Source of the DNA: a virus | DNA: 42,152 nt | Virus record (IMG/VR): IMGVR_UViG_3300037862_000136 | Coordinates: 1 to 42,152 of that record | Direction: 5' to 3' (one strand) | In this document: piece by piece, positions 19,681 through 27,908 of the stretch | Layout of the letters: every line of letters starts with the position of its first letter | How positions within the stretch are numbered: the stretch's first letter is position 1 | Made by a program: the position numbers and the translations under genes | Notes under the pieces: generated by a model | Told to the model about the DNA's origin: nothing | The model's database searches: none | The model's input: the letters and a program-made list of their open reading frames with translations, nothing else

Positions 19681-19896
19681 ATGTCGAACAGCACATCGCC
19701 TCACACCATTGGTGGCGAGGTCTACTTAACCGGAAAGGAGCTCGCCATTCACGTCGGGTTCCCCTACCCACAGCTTTGGACGCGGCTCGCAAGAGGCACC
19801 CTGCCTTTAGCGGACGTGAACCTGGGTCTCAAGCCGCTCTGGAAGATGAGCAACGTCGACGTCTGGCTCAAGGAGCGGGAGGAAGCGAAGCCGTGA
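19681..19896 (+). CDS. Helix-turn-helix protein, excisionase/MerR-like (71 aa)
   Basis: VYLTGKELAIHVGFPYPQLW is a helix-turn-helix of the AlpA/excisionase type, followed by a wing (GLKPLWKMSNVDVWLKERE). A second ATG lies two codons upstream (19675), but AAGGAG is 8 bases before 19681 and only 2 before 19675. It probably binds DNA; it could regulate the HicA-like gene before it. Confidence 0.65.
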   Translation: MSNSTSPHTIGGEVYLTGKELAIHVGFPYPQLWTRLARGTLPLADVNLGLKPLWKMSNVDVWLKEREEAKP

Positions 19897-20219
19897 GCAA
19901 CCTAGCACCACAGCTTCGCGCGGCCATCGAGGTTCTGGAGCAGCTTCGGGCTGACAGCACCCCGGTGGCCGGGGCAGGCTCGGCGGCGGGAGAGGTCGCG
20001 GGGTGGGAAGAGGCGCACCGAGTCCTCAGCCTGCACCGGCTGTTAGATGCCCAGACGCAGTCACTGCAGGCAGGCTTGGTGTGGGTGCAAGAGTTCGAGA
20101 GCAATCCCGACATGGTCTACCGTGACGGACGCAGAATGCCGGTAGACCGACTCTTCAAAGCCACCCCCGATGGGCGAGCATGCCTACGGCTCGTCGAAGC
20201 ACTACTCACCGCGAAGTAG
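19893..20219 (+). CDS. Hypothetical helical protein, last gene of the rightward operon (108 aa)
   Basis: Not recognised. Helical throughout (LRAAIEVLEQLRAD, EEAHRVLSLHRLLDAQTQSL), ending ACLRLVEALLTAK. GTG 19893 overlaps the previous TGA as GTGA, which defines the start although the frame is open far upstream. It ends 16 bases before the terminator. Confidence 0.65.
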   Translation: MSNLAPQLRAAIEVLEQLRADSTPVAGAGSAAGEVAGWEEAHRVLSLHRLLDAQTQSLQAGLVWVQEFESNPDMVYRDGRRMPVDRLFKATPDGRACLRLVEALLTAK

Positions 20220-20235
20220 CGCCCCAGGCGCGCAC

Positions 20236-20276
20236 AAAGCCCCCCACTTCCGAACAATCGGTGGTGGGGGGCTTTT
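20236..20276. terminator. Bidirectional terminator between converging operons
   Basis: AAAGCCCCCCAC pairs with GTGGGGGGCTTT around a 16-base loop; a T run follows on the rightward strand and the leading A run gives a T run leftward. It separates the rightward operon from the leftward block ending at 20341. Confidence 0.9.
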
Positions 20277-20340
20277 CGTGTTTCAGCGTGTCTTACCTGC
20301 GGCTACCCGAAGCCGAGCCTCGGACGAGCCTGTTATCAAC

Positions 20341-21870
20341 TCAGATGTCTTCTAGCGCCTGCTGGATAATGAGCGTGGTCTGCTCCTCTGAGAGCTTCGC
20401 AGGCTCATCCCTGACGGCCTGAGCCTGGTTGCCAAAGATGCGGCTGAGCACCCCCCCGGAGGACTGCCGCTCGATGGTGATGCGCTCGAACTCTCGGTTC
20501 TCATCCATCTTTTTCATGGTCGAAACGAGCTTGAAGAGGCGGTCTACTTCTTGACTTAGGTTGGGGTCGCTGTAGCCGCCTCCGACATCCTCCGCGAACT
20601 TCATGAAGGCCACCCGTTGCCCCTGCATCTCAACAACGGACAGGAGAAGCGCCTTCAACTGGTCGGCAGTTTGTACCTGTACCGGAAGGTTAAACGCGCA
20701 GACCGAACCGGGCTTGAAAGCGGGGCAGTTGGCCGCGACAAAGCAGGTGTCGCACTGCCGCATGCTGGTCGCCTGAGAGCGCATCATGGGCAAGTCTTTG
20801 AGCGTCTGTGTGCCGTCCTCTGCGACGTCGATAACCTTCTGTATCTCGATACCTACCCCAGGCAGAATTGTCATCTCCTGGGGGTCACGAGGGGCCGGAG
20901 GAGTGGCACTAACATTCCGCACTCCGACATCACTGTTAGTAGATGCCCCTATGCCCATTTCCATCAAACCGGTGTATAGGGTGTCATCACTGTTATCAGC
21001 TACTTTCTTGCCCTCGCCCGGTGTGCGACCCCCGGGGATGGAAGTAAGTCTCTTTTTACGCTCTTCTTTGTCCATGGCAATCTCCAGTTGACGGTATGAC
21101 CACACAGCAACCTTGGTGGCTTCCAGGGTGTCGTCATCGAGGAACTTCTCAAAGTCCAAGCCAGCGCCCGTGACTAAGCTCTTGTACCGAGGCCGAGCCT
21201 GCGCCTTCATTCGCTTGGGATAGCGGACAAGCTTGGAGCCGTCCCAGACAATGGTCTCGCCACGGCGCATCGGGGAGAGCCACGAGAGCGTGCTGGCGGT
21301 GCTAAACGGAATCTGCCGGAGGTTGTCGGGCTTAGCCACGGCGAGAGCGTGGAAGGCCACAGGGTACTGCGTCTGCAACTGGCGCGTGATGCCCGCAAGG
21401 TTTGTGGCGGATTCGACCGTGGCCCCGGGGATAGCGATGTTCGCGTATGACTCCGCCCACCTCCGTAAGACGGGGATACCGTAGCTTTCGTGCCACACCA
21501 CCCACATCTTCGGGTCGTTCTCAAAAGCTGCGCGGTTAGCCGCAATGGCCGGAAGCCCCAGCTTCTGACTGTCAAACTCGACCCAGCCCTCGATGCGGTC
21601 GTAGTTGTAGGCAATGAAGTCTTCGTACTCACCGGCGTACTCATCACGCTCTCGGACAGTGAGTTCAGCCTTGTCGGCTTGAACAGAGCCGCTGTCTATC
21701 CAGACCTTCATCTCGGGAAGGAAGTGCTCCCCCACAAGGTACGGCTTCGTCTTAGGCAGGCCGCGCTTGCGCAACCCCCAGAAGTTGAGCATGACGGAGT
21801 CGACTCCTGCGCGCTCCAACAGGGTGCGGTTAGAGGGAACCTCTACCCCGCCAAAGACAAGAGCGGTCAT
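20341..21870 (-). CDS. TGT/DpdA-like TIM-barrel protein with Cys-rich C-terminal domain (509 aa)
   Basis: The N-terminal half resembles queuine tRNA-ribosyltransferase-like barrels: EMKVWIDSGSVQAD near residue 53 (the D-S-G turn), long barrel helices, and FSTASTLSWLSPMRRG near residue 190 where such proteins usually have D-S-x-S-W. Here that Asp is Ala. The C-terminal part has MRQCDTCFVAANCPAF then SVCAF, four Cys that could hold Zn or Fe-S. If active it would exchange a base in DNA or RNA. Assignment is tentative; no 7-deazaguanine synthesis gene is visible in the window. Confidence 0.45.
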   Translation of the reverse strand: MTALVFGGVEVPSNRTLLERAGVDSVMLNFWGLRKRGLPKTKPYLVGEHFLPEMKVWIDSGSVQADKAELTVRERDEYAGEYEDFIAYNYDRIEGWVEFDSQKLGLPAIAANRAAFENDPKMWVVWHESYGIPVLRRWAESYANIAIPGATVESATNLAGITRQLQTQYPVAFHALAVAKPDNLRQIPFSTASTLSWLSPMRRGETIVWDGSKLVRYPKRMKAQARPRYKSLVTGAGLDFEKFLDDDTLEATKVAVWSYRQLEIAMDKEERKKRLTSIPGGRTPGEGKKVADNSDDTLYTGLMEMGIGASTNSDVGVRNVSATPPAPRDPQEMTILPGVGIEIQKVIDVAEDGTQTLKDLPMMRSQATSMRQCDTCFVAANCPAFKPGSVCAFNLPVQVQTADQLKALLLSVVEMQGQRVAFMKFAEDVGGGYSDPNLSQEVDRLFKLVSTMKKMDENREFERITIERQSSGGVLSRIFGNQAQAVRDEPAKLSEEQTTLIIQQALEDI

Positions 21871-22361
21871 CGGTCGTTCCCGAAGTTGACACCCTCGGTG
21901 CGCTTGACGCGAGCATCCTGCGTGCGCTGGGTGTTCTGCTTCTCGATAGCCGCCTCGATTTCCCCCCAGGAACGAAACGCCCGCGGGGCATCGGGGCGAA
22001 ACTCTGCTCGTAGATACGAGGGGACACCGAACATGACGCTGGGGATGCCGAGGTCAAAGGCGAACGCCCACAGGGTGGGGTTCGAAGTGATGAAGAGGTC
22101 TATCGACCCACGAGAACGGGCGGCGGTGATTTGGCGCTTGGGAAGCTCCTCGTCGACGAGGCCAATGGAGGTATCCACGATGTCATCGAAGTCGACAATC
22201 TTGTTGATGTCGAGCCACCGCTCAGTGTCGATGCGCGGTGACGACGACATGAGCACGAGCTGGTTGAAGACGGTCAGCGTACCGACAAGAATTACTCCCG
22301 TGGCAATAGGCTCCTCAGCCCTGCCCCGCATAACTCCGTCAATCTCCACAAGAATACGCAT
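21867..22361 (-). CDS. HAD-like protein (164 aa)
   Basis: MRILVEIDGVMRGR is a HAD motif I position with Glu in place of the first Asp (E-I-D-G), then LVLMSSS (motif II region) and DLFITSNPTLWAFAFDLGIP. The first Asp is the usual nucleophile, so phosphatase activity is doubtful. Overlaps the next gene as ATGA, so it is co-translated with the TGT-like protein. Confidence 0.55.
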   Translation of the reverse strand: MRILVEIDGVMRGRAEEPIATGVILVGTLTVFNQLVLMSSSPRIDTERWLDINKIVDFDDIVDTSIGLVDEELPKRQITAARSRGSIDLFITSNPTLWAFAFDLGIPSVMFGVPSYLRAEFRPDAPRAFRSWGEIEAAIEKQNTQRTQDARVKRTEGVNFGNDR

Positions 22362-22399
22362 AGGCCCATCTTAACGACGATTGTTCTCAGCCGCGGGGG

Positions 22400-23314
22400 C
22401 TAAGCACCCCCACGAACGTACTGCAGTGCCGCACGGCGGATGAGGACATCTGCCGCCGGAAGCTCGGCTCCGTAGAGCTCCATCTCGCGCTTGGAGTTCA
22501 TAGACGAGATGTGCTCCCGCAGAACCCTGAGCATCGGGATAGTGCCCGAACGCTTAGCGGCTTGCCAGCGGTAGTTGTGGAAGTCGTTGTAGCCCTCGCC
22601 CTGCGGGGAAAACGCCAGCATGCGGTTCTGGTGAATCTCGTCAAAGAGAGCGTCACCCTGCTGAGCTGCGGCCAGAAGACGAACCTCCACATTGCGACGT
22701 TGGGGGCCTGCACGGGTGTTATCCCAGTCCTGCTTAGCCTGGAGGAAGCGTGCGGAGGCTTGCGCGGCCATCACTCGGTCATTGTGCGCCACAGACTCCC
22801 ACGCGGGAGGGCTCGGTGCGGTAGCTCCGGGGTCGGGGGTGACTGTCCACTCATTGAACTTCAAGTCGTACGCCGCGTAGGGATGAATGGTACGGATGTC
22901 CGTGGCTCCGGGGTTGACGTAGAACGTCACCTCGTAGTTATTCCAGTTAGCTGTTTTCGGTTGGAGTCCGGTGCGGAACTCCTCGTTCATTTGAAAGCTA
23001 ATCTCCCGGTCAGACAGGCCGGAGTACTCGGGATTGGCGCGACGGAAGTCAACGTAGTCAACGCCGACGAGAACGTCGAGGTCCCCCGGCGAGCGAGCCG
23101 CTTCCCACTGGTACGAGACCCCCGAGCCCGCAATCCAGGCGTGGCTCCAAAGTTCGGCGTGGCGGTACTCTTTGGCATAAAAGTCGTACAGCAGCGTGAG
23201 AAGTCCCTGACGGACCCAACTGCGAATGGTTCGGCCCTCAAACAGGGTCGGGTCGAGAATCTGTGACGGCGCACTAAAGTACGACGTCGGGTAGTTCTCG
23301 CTGAAAGAATCCAT
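22400..23314 (-). CDS. Nucleotidyltransferase-like protein (304 aa)
   Basis: WIAGSGVSYQWEAARSPGDL followed by DVLVGVD near residue 61 is the G-S-x(n)-D-x-D signature of the polymerase-beta-type nucleotidyltransferase fold. A later acidic strand (EVTFYVNPG) may supply the third carboxylate. Such enzymes add a nucleotide to RNA, protein or small molecules; the target is unknown. TAAACT lies exactly 6 bases before the ATG, consistent with a leaderless mRNA; a possible AAAGGAG lies too far upstream to serve this ATG. Confidence 0.7.
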   Translation of the reverse strand: MDSFSENYPTSYFSAPSQILDPTLFEGRTIRSWVRQGLLTLLYDFYAKEYRHAELWSHAWIAGSGVSYQWEAARSPGDLDVLVGVDYVDFRRANPEYSGLSDREISFQMNEEFRTGLQPKTANWNNYEVTFYVNPGATDIRTIHPYAAYDLKFNEWTVTPDPGATAPSPPAWESVAHNDRVMAAQASARFLQAKQDWDNTRAGPQRRNVEVRLLAAAQQGDALFDEIHQNRMLAFSPQGEGYNDFHNYRWQAAKRSGTIPMLRVLREHISSMNSKREMELYGAELPAADVLIRRAALQYVRGGA

Positions 23315-23320
23315 ACTTTC

Positions 23321-23326
23321 AGTTTA
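23321..23326 (-). promoter_or_regulatory. Possible -10 box of a leaderless promoter
   Basis: TAAACT fits TANNNT, 6 bases before the ATG at 23314. No TGN extension. Confidence 0.4.
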
Positions 23327-23355
23327 GGGCGTTTCCGCTCCTTTGGAGATGCTAC

Positions 23356-23775
23356 CTACGCGTGAGGGTCTTTGATAGAAAGCTCGATACCCCGCTCGGC
23401 CAGCGCCAGACGAAGGGTGTCGGCCTGAGTCGCAGGGGTCGCCATTTGCGACGACATCATGGACTGGAGGACATTAGCAACGCTGTCGATGATGACACCG
23501 TTGTTCATCTCCGTCGCAATCTTCTGGCAGGTAGAGATGATGTCTGCGGAGGTGGCGTAGCGGTCGACCTCGGGCGGCGTAGCCGGGAGTTCTGAGGTGC
23601 GCAGTACAACACAGCCGTCGTGCTGTACTTCTACCATGAAGTAGAAGACGGCCTTGTGGGCTTCTGGGTTCTCGGACGACTCAGAAGTCTCGTCCTGGGG
23701 TGCCGCGTCGACGTGGTCGTCGGCCTCGGTGACGGGGAAAGAGTCTTCGGGGGAGTGTGCCTGGTCGTGTTCCAT
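23356..23775 (-). CDS. Hypothetical acidic protein (139 aa)
   Basis: Not recognised. Residues 1-45 are acidic and disordered (EADDHVDAAPQDETSESSEN). Then comes a folded part (KAVFYFMVEVQHDGCVVLRT) and helices ending LALAERGIELS. The frame is open upstream, but ATG 23775 was chosen because AAGGGA lies 6 bases before it and the previous gene ends at 23784. Confidence 0.65.
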   Translation of the reverse strand: MEHDQAHSPEDSFPVTEADDHVDAAPQDETSESSENPEAHKAVFYFMVEVQHDGCVVLRTSELPATPPEVDRYATSADIISTCQKIATEMNNGVIIDSVANVLQSMMSSQMATPATQADTLRLALAERGIELSIKDPHA

Positions 23776-23783
23776 GATGTCCC

Positions 23784-24347
23784 TTAGTTGTCGTAGAGGC
23801 CTGCGAGCGCACGCCGCTTTGTGGTCATAACGCTTTGCATGGGGCAGAAGTTGCACAGGTAGGTCTTCGGTCCCCCCGAGTTGGCGGGGTCTGGCATACC
23901 GAGAGCTATGCGCTCTTTTTTGGTCTCCGGCAGGAGCCGCTTCTCGGGAGTCTGGTAGTCCGGGCAGGAGTCCGTCGGACGTAGGTGGTAGGAGTAGCAG
24001 GACATAGCGTCTTCTGCGAACTGCATCTTAGTGCTGTAGAAGTCGCCCTCTTCGGTCATGGCATCGAGACCCGAGGAGCCCCCGCCGCGCAGTTGCTTGA
24101 TTATCTCTTTGCGCTGTGACTCGTTTGCCCACGTCTTAACCGGAAGCAGGAAGAGTTTGCCTTTGTGCGGGTCACCGCTGGGGAAGCGGTGGCGCTCGAC
24201 GGTAATCTCCAGGAGGTCGTCGGTCTCGGGAGGCCCATCATGCGGAGGTAACTCGTCAATCGAGTTGCAGACAAAACAAAAGAGGAGCCGAATAATCGGT
24301 CCCCCGTGCTCGAACTCGCGCTTACCGATGAGGGGTGCGTCAGCCAT
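23784..24347 (-). CDS. Hypothetical Cys-containing protein (187 aa)
   Basis: Two Cys pairs, CFVC near residue 24 and CNFC near residue 167 (with CYSYHLRPTDSC between), suggest metal binding. The middle has FLLPVKTWANESQRKEIIKQ. A conserved-looking protein of unknown role. Start ATG 24347, with TGGAG 7 bases upstream; a TTG at 24359 is unlikely. Confidence 0.65.
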   Translation of the reverse strand: MADAPLIGKREFEHGGPIIRLLFCFVCNSIDELPPHDGPPETDDLLEITVERHRFPSGDPHKGKLFLLPVKTWANESQRKEIIKQLRGGGSSGLDAMTEEGDFYSTKMQFAEDAMSCYSYHLRPTDSCPDYQTPEKRLLPETKKERIALGMPDPANSGGPKTYLCNFCPMQSVMTTKRRALAGLYDN

Positions 24348-24403
24348 GTAATTCTCCAATTAGTGGTCGTCAAAAAGCCTAGCAGGTTGACAACAGAAAC
24401 AGT

Positions 24404-24442
24404 TTCGCTCCAGGAGGTAGGTAACCACACCCCTGGAGCGAA
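24404..24442 (-). terminator. Terminator after the small-gene unit 25570-24452
   Basis: TTCGCTCCAGG pairs with CCTGGAGCGAA (11 bp). On the leftward strand it is followed by ACTGTTTCTGTTG, a weak U tract. It separates this unit from the gene starting at 24347. Confidence 0.75.
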
Positions 24443-24451
24443 CACCTCAGC

Positions 24452-24658
24452 TTACTTGCCGGGGTTGACCTGTGCGGGATATTCGCTGGTGGCAAAGCCG
24501 TACCCGTAAAAAGGGTGCAGGGTCTGGCGGTTTGCCATGGTGACCTCGTGACCTTGGCCAGGGCTGACCTCGGTGTCAGGGCGGGCTTTGCGGTATTTGC
24601 CGTCGGTTGCGCCCTCATTGAGGCCCGCGTTCATCGAACGGCTGGTGTTGACTGCCAT
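24452..24658 (-). CDS. Hypothetical protein (68 aa)
   Basis: Not recognised; Gly/Asn/Ser rich, with NRQTLHPFYGYGFATSEYP. The style (small, polar, aromatic) resembles several neighbours up to 29716 and may mean virion-associated or decoration proteins. ATG shares a base with the stop of the upstream gene (TAATG), with AAGGAG 8 bases before. Confidence 0.6.
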   Translation of the reverse strand: MAVNTSRSMNAGLNEGATDGKYRKARPDTEVSPGQGHEVTMANRQTLHPFYGYGFATSEYPAQVNPGK

Positions 24659-24948
24659 TACATTTTCTCCTTACGAAGCTGCTTGGTCGTTTTCATCGTT
24701 CGGGGCTTGCCGTAGTTATTGGTGCCGCCCTCTTCGCCCAACTCAAAGGCGTAGCTACCGGGGTTTCCCATGGCGTTGAGGTGCGCCTTGACGCTGCCCT
24801 CTAGCGGACCGTTGTAAGGACCCCCACGCTGGGGGAGCATGGCGCTGTGGCTGTAGCCCGCACCGGCGGGGTACGGGTCACCGTGATAGAAGTCGTACAG
24901 CCCCTGTCGCCGGGGGTGGTTTGCTCTGTCGGGTACGATGTGGCTCAT
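24658..24948 (-). CDS. Hypothetical protein (96 aa)
   Basis: Not recognised. Gly/Pro/Tyr rich N-terminal half (RQGLYDFYHGDPYPAGAGYS) and a basic C-terminus (KTTKQLRKEKM). AGGAG lies 5 bases before the ATG. Probably disordered in large part. Confidence 0.6.
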   Translation of the reverse strand: MSHIVPDRANHPRRQGLYDFYHGDPYPAGAGYSHSAMLPQRGGPYNGPLEGSVKAHLNAMGNPGSYAFELGEEGGTNNYGKPRTMKTTKQLRKEKM

Positions 24949-24984
24949 GATTCTCCTGCCTGAAGGGCTGTGGTGAGGGCCTGT

Positions 24985-25185
24985 TTAGGCCATCTTCTTC
25001 TTGACTCGCTTTTTCGCCTTTGCCTCATGGCAAGAGGGGCATACTCCGTAGGAGTACATAACGTCCACAGGAGACATCACTGCGCCGCACGCGGGGCAGG
25101 GGTATGAACCATGGTACATCGTGGTATGGTGCGCAATCTGGCCAGCCTGTAGCTCCATCGTAAAAGCTCCGTCTCCGTCATCCAT
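24985..25185 (-). CDS. Zinc-ribbon protein (66 aa)
   Basis: CPACG near residue 29 and CPSCH near residue 49 make a four-Cys zinc ribbon, followed by a very basic tail (KAKKRVKKKMA), so nucleic acid binding is likely. The frame is open further upstream but overlaps the previous gene. ATG 25185 follows that stop by one base and was chosen. Confidence 0.65.
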   Translation of the reverse strand: MDDGDGAFTMELQAGQIAHHTTMYHGSYPCPACGAVMSPVDVMYSYGVCPSCHEAKAKKRVKKKMA

Positions 25186-25186
25186 G

Positions 25187-25570
25187 TTAGACACCGTCCA
25201 TACTGTTGCGGGGGCTACCGGAGTACCCAGCAGGGCCTCCGGAGAACCACGAAACTCGCGGCTCTGTGTACACACGGTCAACACTCACGACATCTTCAAT
25301 CGTGGGCTGTGTCCGAGGCCCAAAACCAAAGCGGTCAGGGAAAAGGCGAATCTGGGGCAGGTTGGGGCGAACGAGGTGCGCAATCTGGTCCGAAGGAATG
25401 GTGGCGGCGGCGATTGCCTGCTGAGTCAACCGCTCCTCGTTCGAAGCCCACGGCCCCGTATAGCTCCATCGGGGCTGGACTACGTCCGAAGGGATACCTG
25501 AGCGCCACGGCTTGGTGTGGTCATAGACGCCATCGACCTGCTGTCCAGCAGGAACATTGAACCCAGACAC
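25187..25570 (-). CDS. Hypothetical protein (127 aa)
   Basis: Not recognised. Pro/Arg/Ser rich; QQVDGVYDHTKPWRSGIPSD, then a central helix (EERLTQQAIAAA). GTG start at 25570 shares a base with the stop of the upstream gene (TAGTG). Confidence 0.6.
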   Translation of the reverse strand: MSGFNVPAGQQVDGVYDHTKPWRSGIPSDVVQPRWSYTGPWASNEERLTQQAIAAATIPSDQIAHLVRPNLPQIRLFPDRFGFGPRTQPTIEDVVSVDRVYTEPRVSWFSGGPAGYSGSPRNSMDGV

Positions 25571-26979
25571 TAGAAGAGCTGCCCGTCGACCTTAGTGCGT
25601 GCAAAGTCGACTGGTTTGCGCTTTTTAAACTGAGTGCCGATGTTGTGTTCCGGGCTATTTGACCGAGGTACTTTAGGCTCTTTCGGTAGAGCGTTAACCC
25701 GAGAGTTGTACTCTGCGTCTTCGTTGTTGGCGCGGCGAGTGCCCGCCCAACCCGTTTCTTGAACAAGCATGGCGGGGACAGTCGAACGCAGGCCCATCAT
25801 CGCACGCAACTGAGTAGCCGTCTGGTGAACAGCCTCTTGATGTACAGAGTGCTCGATGCCGATGGGGGTAATCCGCTTGTCCCCCGCGCCGAGCATCGCG
25901 GTGCCGCCGCCGCGCTTAGTGACCTTCTTAGTAGTCACACGTAGTGCGTCGCTGGAAACCTTGTAAGCCTTGCCCGGTTGGTTAAAGCTCATGCGATTCT
26001 CGTGCATGTCTGCCGGAGTCAGGGCGCGGGCACTCAGCGCCCCTTCGTTTGAGTCCTGCAACCCAAAAAGGTCGTGCGACTCTTGGTAGGACCCCGACCT
26101 CAACGCCTCACCAACTTTTCGGGCGCGGTCACGGTACTCGTACTCGATGTCGCCGTCGGGAACTGCCATCTCGTGGGCGCGAGCGTAGCTGACTGTCTTG
26201 GGGTTGGTCTGCGGGTTGCTCGGGTTACCCTGCAACACCTTGTGGGCGTTTGCCACGTTGGCGCGAATAGCTGTTTTAGAGAGATTGTCCAAGTCCGCGT
26301 TGGTGTGTGGTCGGATAGTTTCGCGAATATCTGGATGAGTAAGCTGTGATGCAGCTTCCGGGTTCAACTCGCGAAATGGAACAATTCTTCCCTGTTGCTC
26401 CTTGGGAACAGTAACTAATTGCTGACCACGCTTGTTCTTTAAGCTGTGCAGAGCGAGTACAACATCCGGGGTCATGTTGACGAGTCCCGAACCATGAGCC
26501 TGCAACAGCGCTTTAGTAGCCGCCTTCTCGGCTTCAGGCTTAGTGCGGACACTCAACTTGCTTGTTGCGTCTAGGACCTGCGCGAGGGGAATATCGCTGT
26601 TTTCACGTACTTTGTTAATCTCTCGCATGTGGTCAAAGTAGAAGCCCTCGCCGCCGATGCCCTCACCGTCTTTAAGTACGCCCTTCGCGGCAGACGTCAT
26701 GTACTTAATGCGTGAGTCCACAGCACCCTGAACAGTGAATGGCTTATTGCGTACAGCAGGCAGGGCGTTAAGGGCGCGCTGAGACCGCTGCTTCTCCGGC
26801 TGTGAAAGGTTCGTACGCGTTTCCAACTGGTCAGCAACGCCTTTGACCAAGACCTTAGCCTTCATGCTGACATTGTTCACGGCACCGACGGCGAGTGACT
26901 GTTCTGCTTGTGTCATATCTGCAAATGTCAATGGGTCACGACCTGACTCGAAAGCCGCTGTTCGCTTTTTAGTTACCAC
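25570..26979 (-). CDS. Hypothetical protein (469 aa)
   Basis: Not recognised. Basic and helical, without membrane segments or catalytic motifs that I can name. HSVHQEAVHQTATQLRAMMG near residue 384 and LLQAHGSGLVNMTPDVVLAL near residue 160 are the most structured-looking parts. GTG start with GGAG 8 bases upstream. Its size and company of small polar proteins would allow a structural or packaged role, without proof. Confidence 0.6.
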   Translation of the reverse strand: MVTKKRTAAFESGRDPLTFADMTQAEQSLAVGAVNNVSMKAKVLVKGVADQLETRTNLSQPEKQRSQRALNALPAVRNKPFTVQGAVDSRIKYMTSAAKGVLKDGEGIGGEGFYFDHMREINKVRENSDIPLAQVLDATSKLSVRTKPEAEKAATKALLQAHGSGLVNMTPDVVLALHSLKNKRGQQLVTVPKEQQGRIVPFRELNPEAASQLTHPDIRETIRPHTNADLDNLSKTAIRANVANAHKVLQGNPSNPQTNPKTVSYARAHEMAVPDGDIEYEYRDRARKVGEALRSGSYQESHDLFGLQDSNEGALSARALTPADMHENRMSFNQPGKAYKVSSDALRVTTKKVTKRGGGTAMLGAGDKRITPIGIEHSVHQEAVHQTATQLRAMMGLRSTVPAMLVQETGWAGTRRANNEDAEYNSRVNALPKEPKVPRSNSPEHNIGTQFKKRKPVDFARTKVDGQLF

Positions 26980-26982
26980 GGT

Positions 26983-27513
26983 CTATCTCCAGACAGGCTT
27001 GAGGTACGAGAGCTGGTTAGCTCGTCGAACATTGAGGGTTCCGGGCTCGTTGGCGATGGTGTTGGCCTTGCCGTCGTTGACGAGGTTCGGGGCAGGGGTA
27101 AGTCGAATCTCCGGGGCCGCGCGGGGGACCATAAACTGGACCGCGCCATTGACGTTGACGGGTCGAGCTTTCATCTGCCGCTGTAGGCCGGACTGCGAGC
27201 CAAACTCTGGGCTCCAGAAATAACTGCTTGCGTCAATGCGCTCACCCTTGTGAACACCGCGCTGATAGGCCTTTTGGTTGAGACGACTTTTGATGGAGTC
27301 AAGAAGGCGGTCATCCCGCCGTGAGCGGATGCTGCCCAAATAGCCATCGGGGTACTCTGCGCTGGGTACACGACCGGTGCCAATACGAACAGAGTCAAGC
27401 TCCGAACGGGCTACTGGGGTGCCGTCTCCACCTTGATTGTTATATCCGTAAAAGCCATTTCCACCCAGAGACTGCCAATTCTGGCTAGGTGCAAAGCTGT
27501 TGTAATCGGACAT
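26983..27513 (-). CDS. Hypothetical protein (176 aa)
   Basis: Not recognised. N-terminus Gly/Asn/Tyr rich (GGNGFYGYNNQGGDGTP), then a basic helix (SRRDDRLLDSIKSRLNQKAY). ATG 27513 was chosen over GTG 27531, because the sequence AGACCATTG before it recurs before the ATG of the gene at 28760. Confidence 0.6.
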   Translation of the reverse strand: MSDYNSFAPSQNWQSLGGNGFYGYNNQGGDGTPVARSELDSVRIGTGRVPSAEYPDGYLGSIRSRRDDRLLDSIKSRLNQKAYQRGVHKGERIDASSYFWSPEFGSQSGLQRQMKARPVNVNGAVQFMVPRAAPEIRLTPAPNLVNDGKANTIANEPGTLNVRRANQLSYLKPVWR

Positions 27514-27555
27514 ACTCCAATGGTCTCGCACCTATTGCAGTGCGGGGGGCTGAAC

Positions 27556-27789
27556 CTACCGCGGAGCAACGCCAGTAAAGATTACGCCGAGGTCCTCGTC
27601 CATGGTGTAAACAATGCGGCTTCCATCGGGAAATGCCGCGTCCAAATCGTCGGAAACATCAAGCAGAACCGGTACGAGAGCCCCGCCGGGAGCCACCGAG
27701 GAAACTCCGTCAGGTAAATCCAGCAGGAAATCAAAGTCACTGGCATTGATGTAAAAAGTTTTACGAGCCATTCCCAAACGCCCTCTCAT
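27556..27789 (-). CDS. Hypothetical protein (77 aa)
   Basis: Strand-rich sequence (KTFYINASDFDFLLDLPDG, ALVPVLLDVSDDL, RIVYTMDEDLGVIFTG), probably a small beta protein. ATG 27789 overlaps the TGA of the open frame upstream as ATGA; ATG 27771 with AGAGGG before it is an alternative. Function unknown. Confidence 0.55.
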   Translation of the reverse strand: MRGRLGMARKTFYINASDFDFLLDLPDGVSSVAPGGALVPVLLDVSDDLDAAFPDGSRIVYTMDEDLGVIFTGVAPR

Positions 27790-27908
27790 GTCCCCAACGA
27801 GCCTGCAGGGCAGTTATATGGAACTGCGCCCTGCGGCCACTGGGAGTACTCATCTGGGTTGACGATAGCGCAATTACCCTCGGCGCTACAAACACGCTCG
27901 TTCTGGTG
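27786..27908 (-). other. In-frame coding-like extension after the TAA of the 28760-27909 gene
   Basis: After the stop at 27909-27911 the same frame continues for 40 codons with protein-like sequence (NERVCSAEGNCAIVNPDEY, then YNCPAGSLGT) and ends TGA overlapping the next ATG. There is no ATG, GTG or TTG start in it. It may be a C-terminal extension made by stop-codon readthrough, or the remnant of a longer gene cut by a mutation. Confidence 0.4.

Noticed and set aside
20510-20540. A further GGTCGAAAC sequence that could start a hammerhead
   Set aside because: It lies inside a coding gene, lacks the stem III hairpin and a CTGAYGA segment within 60 bases, so it is coincidence.
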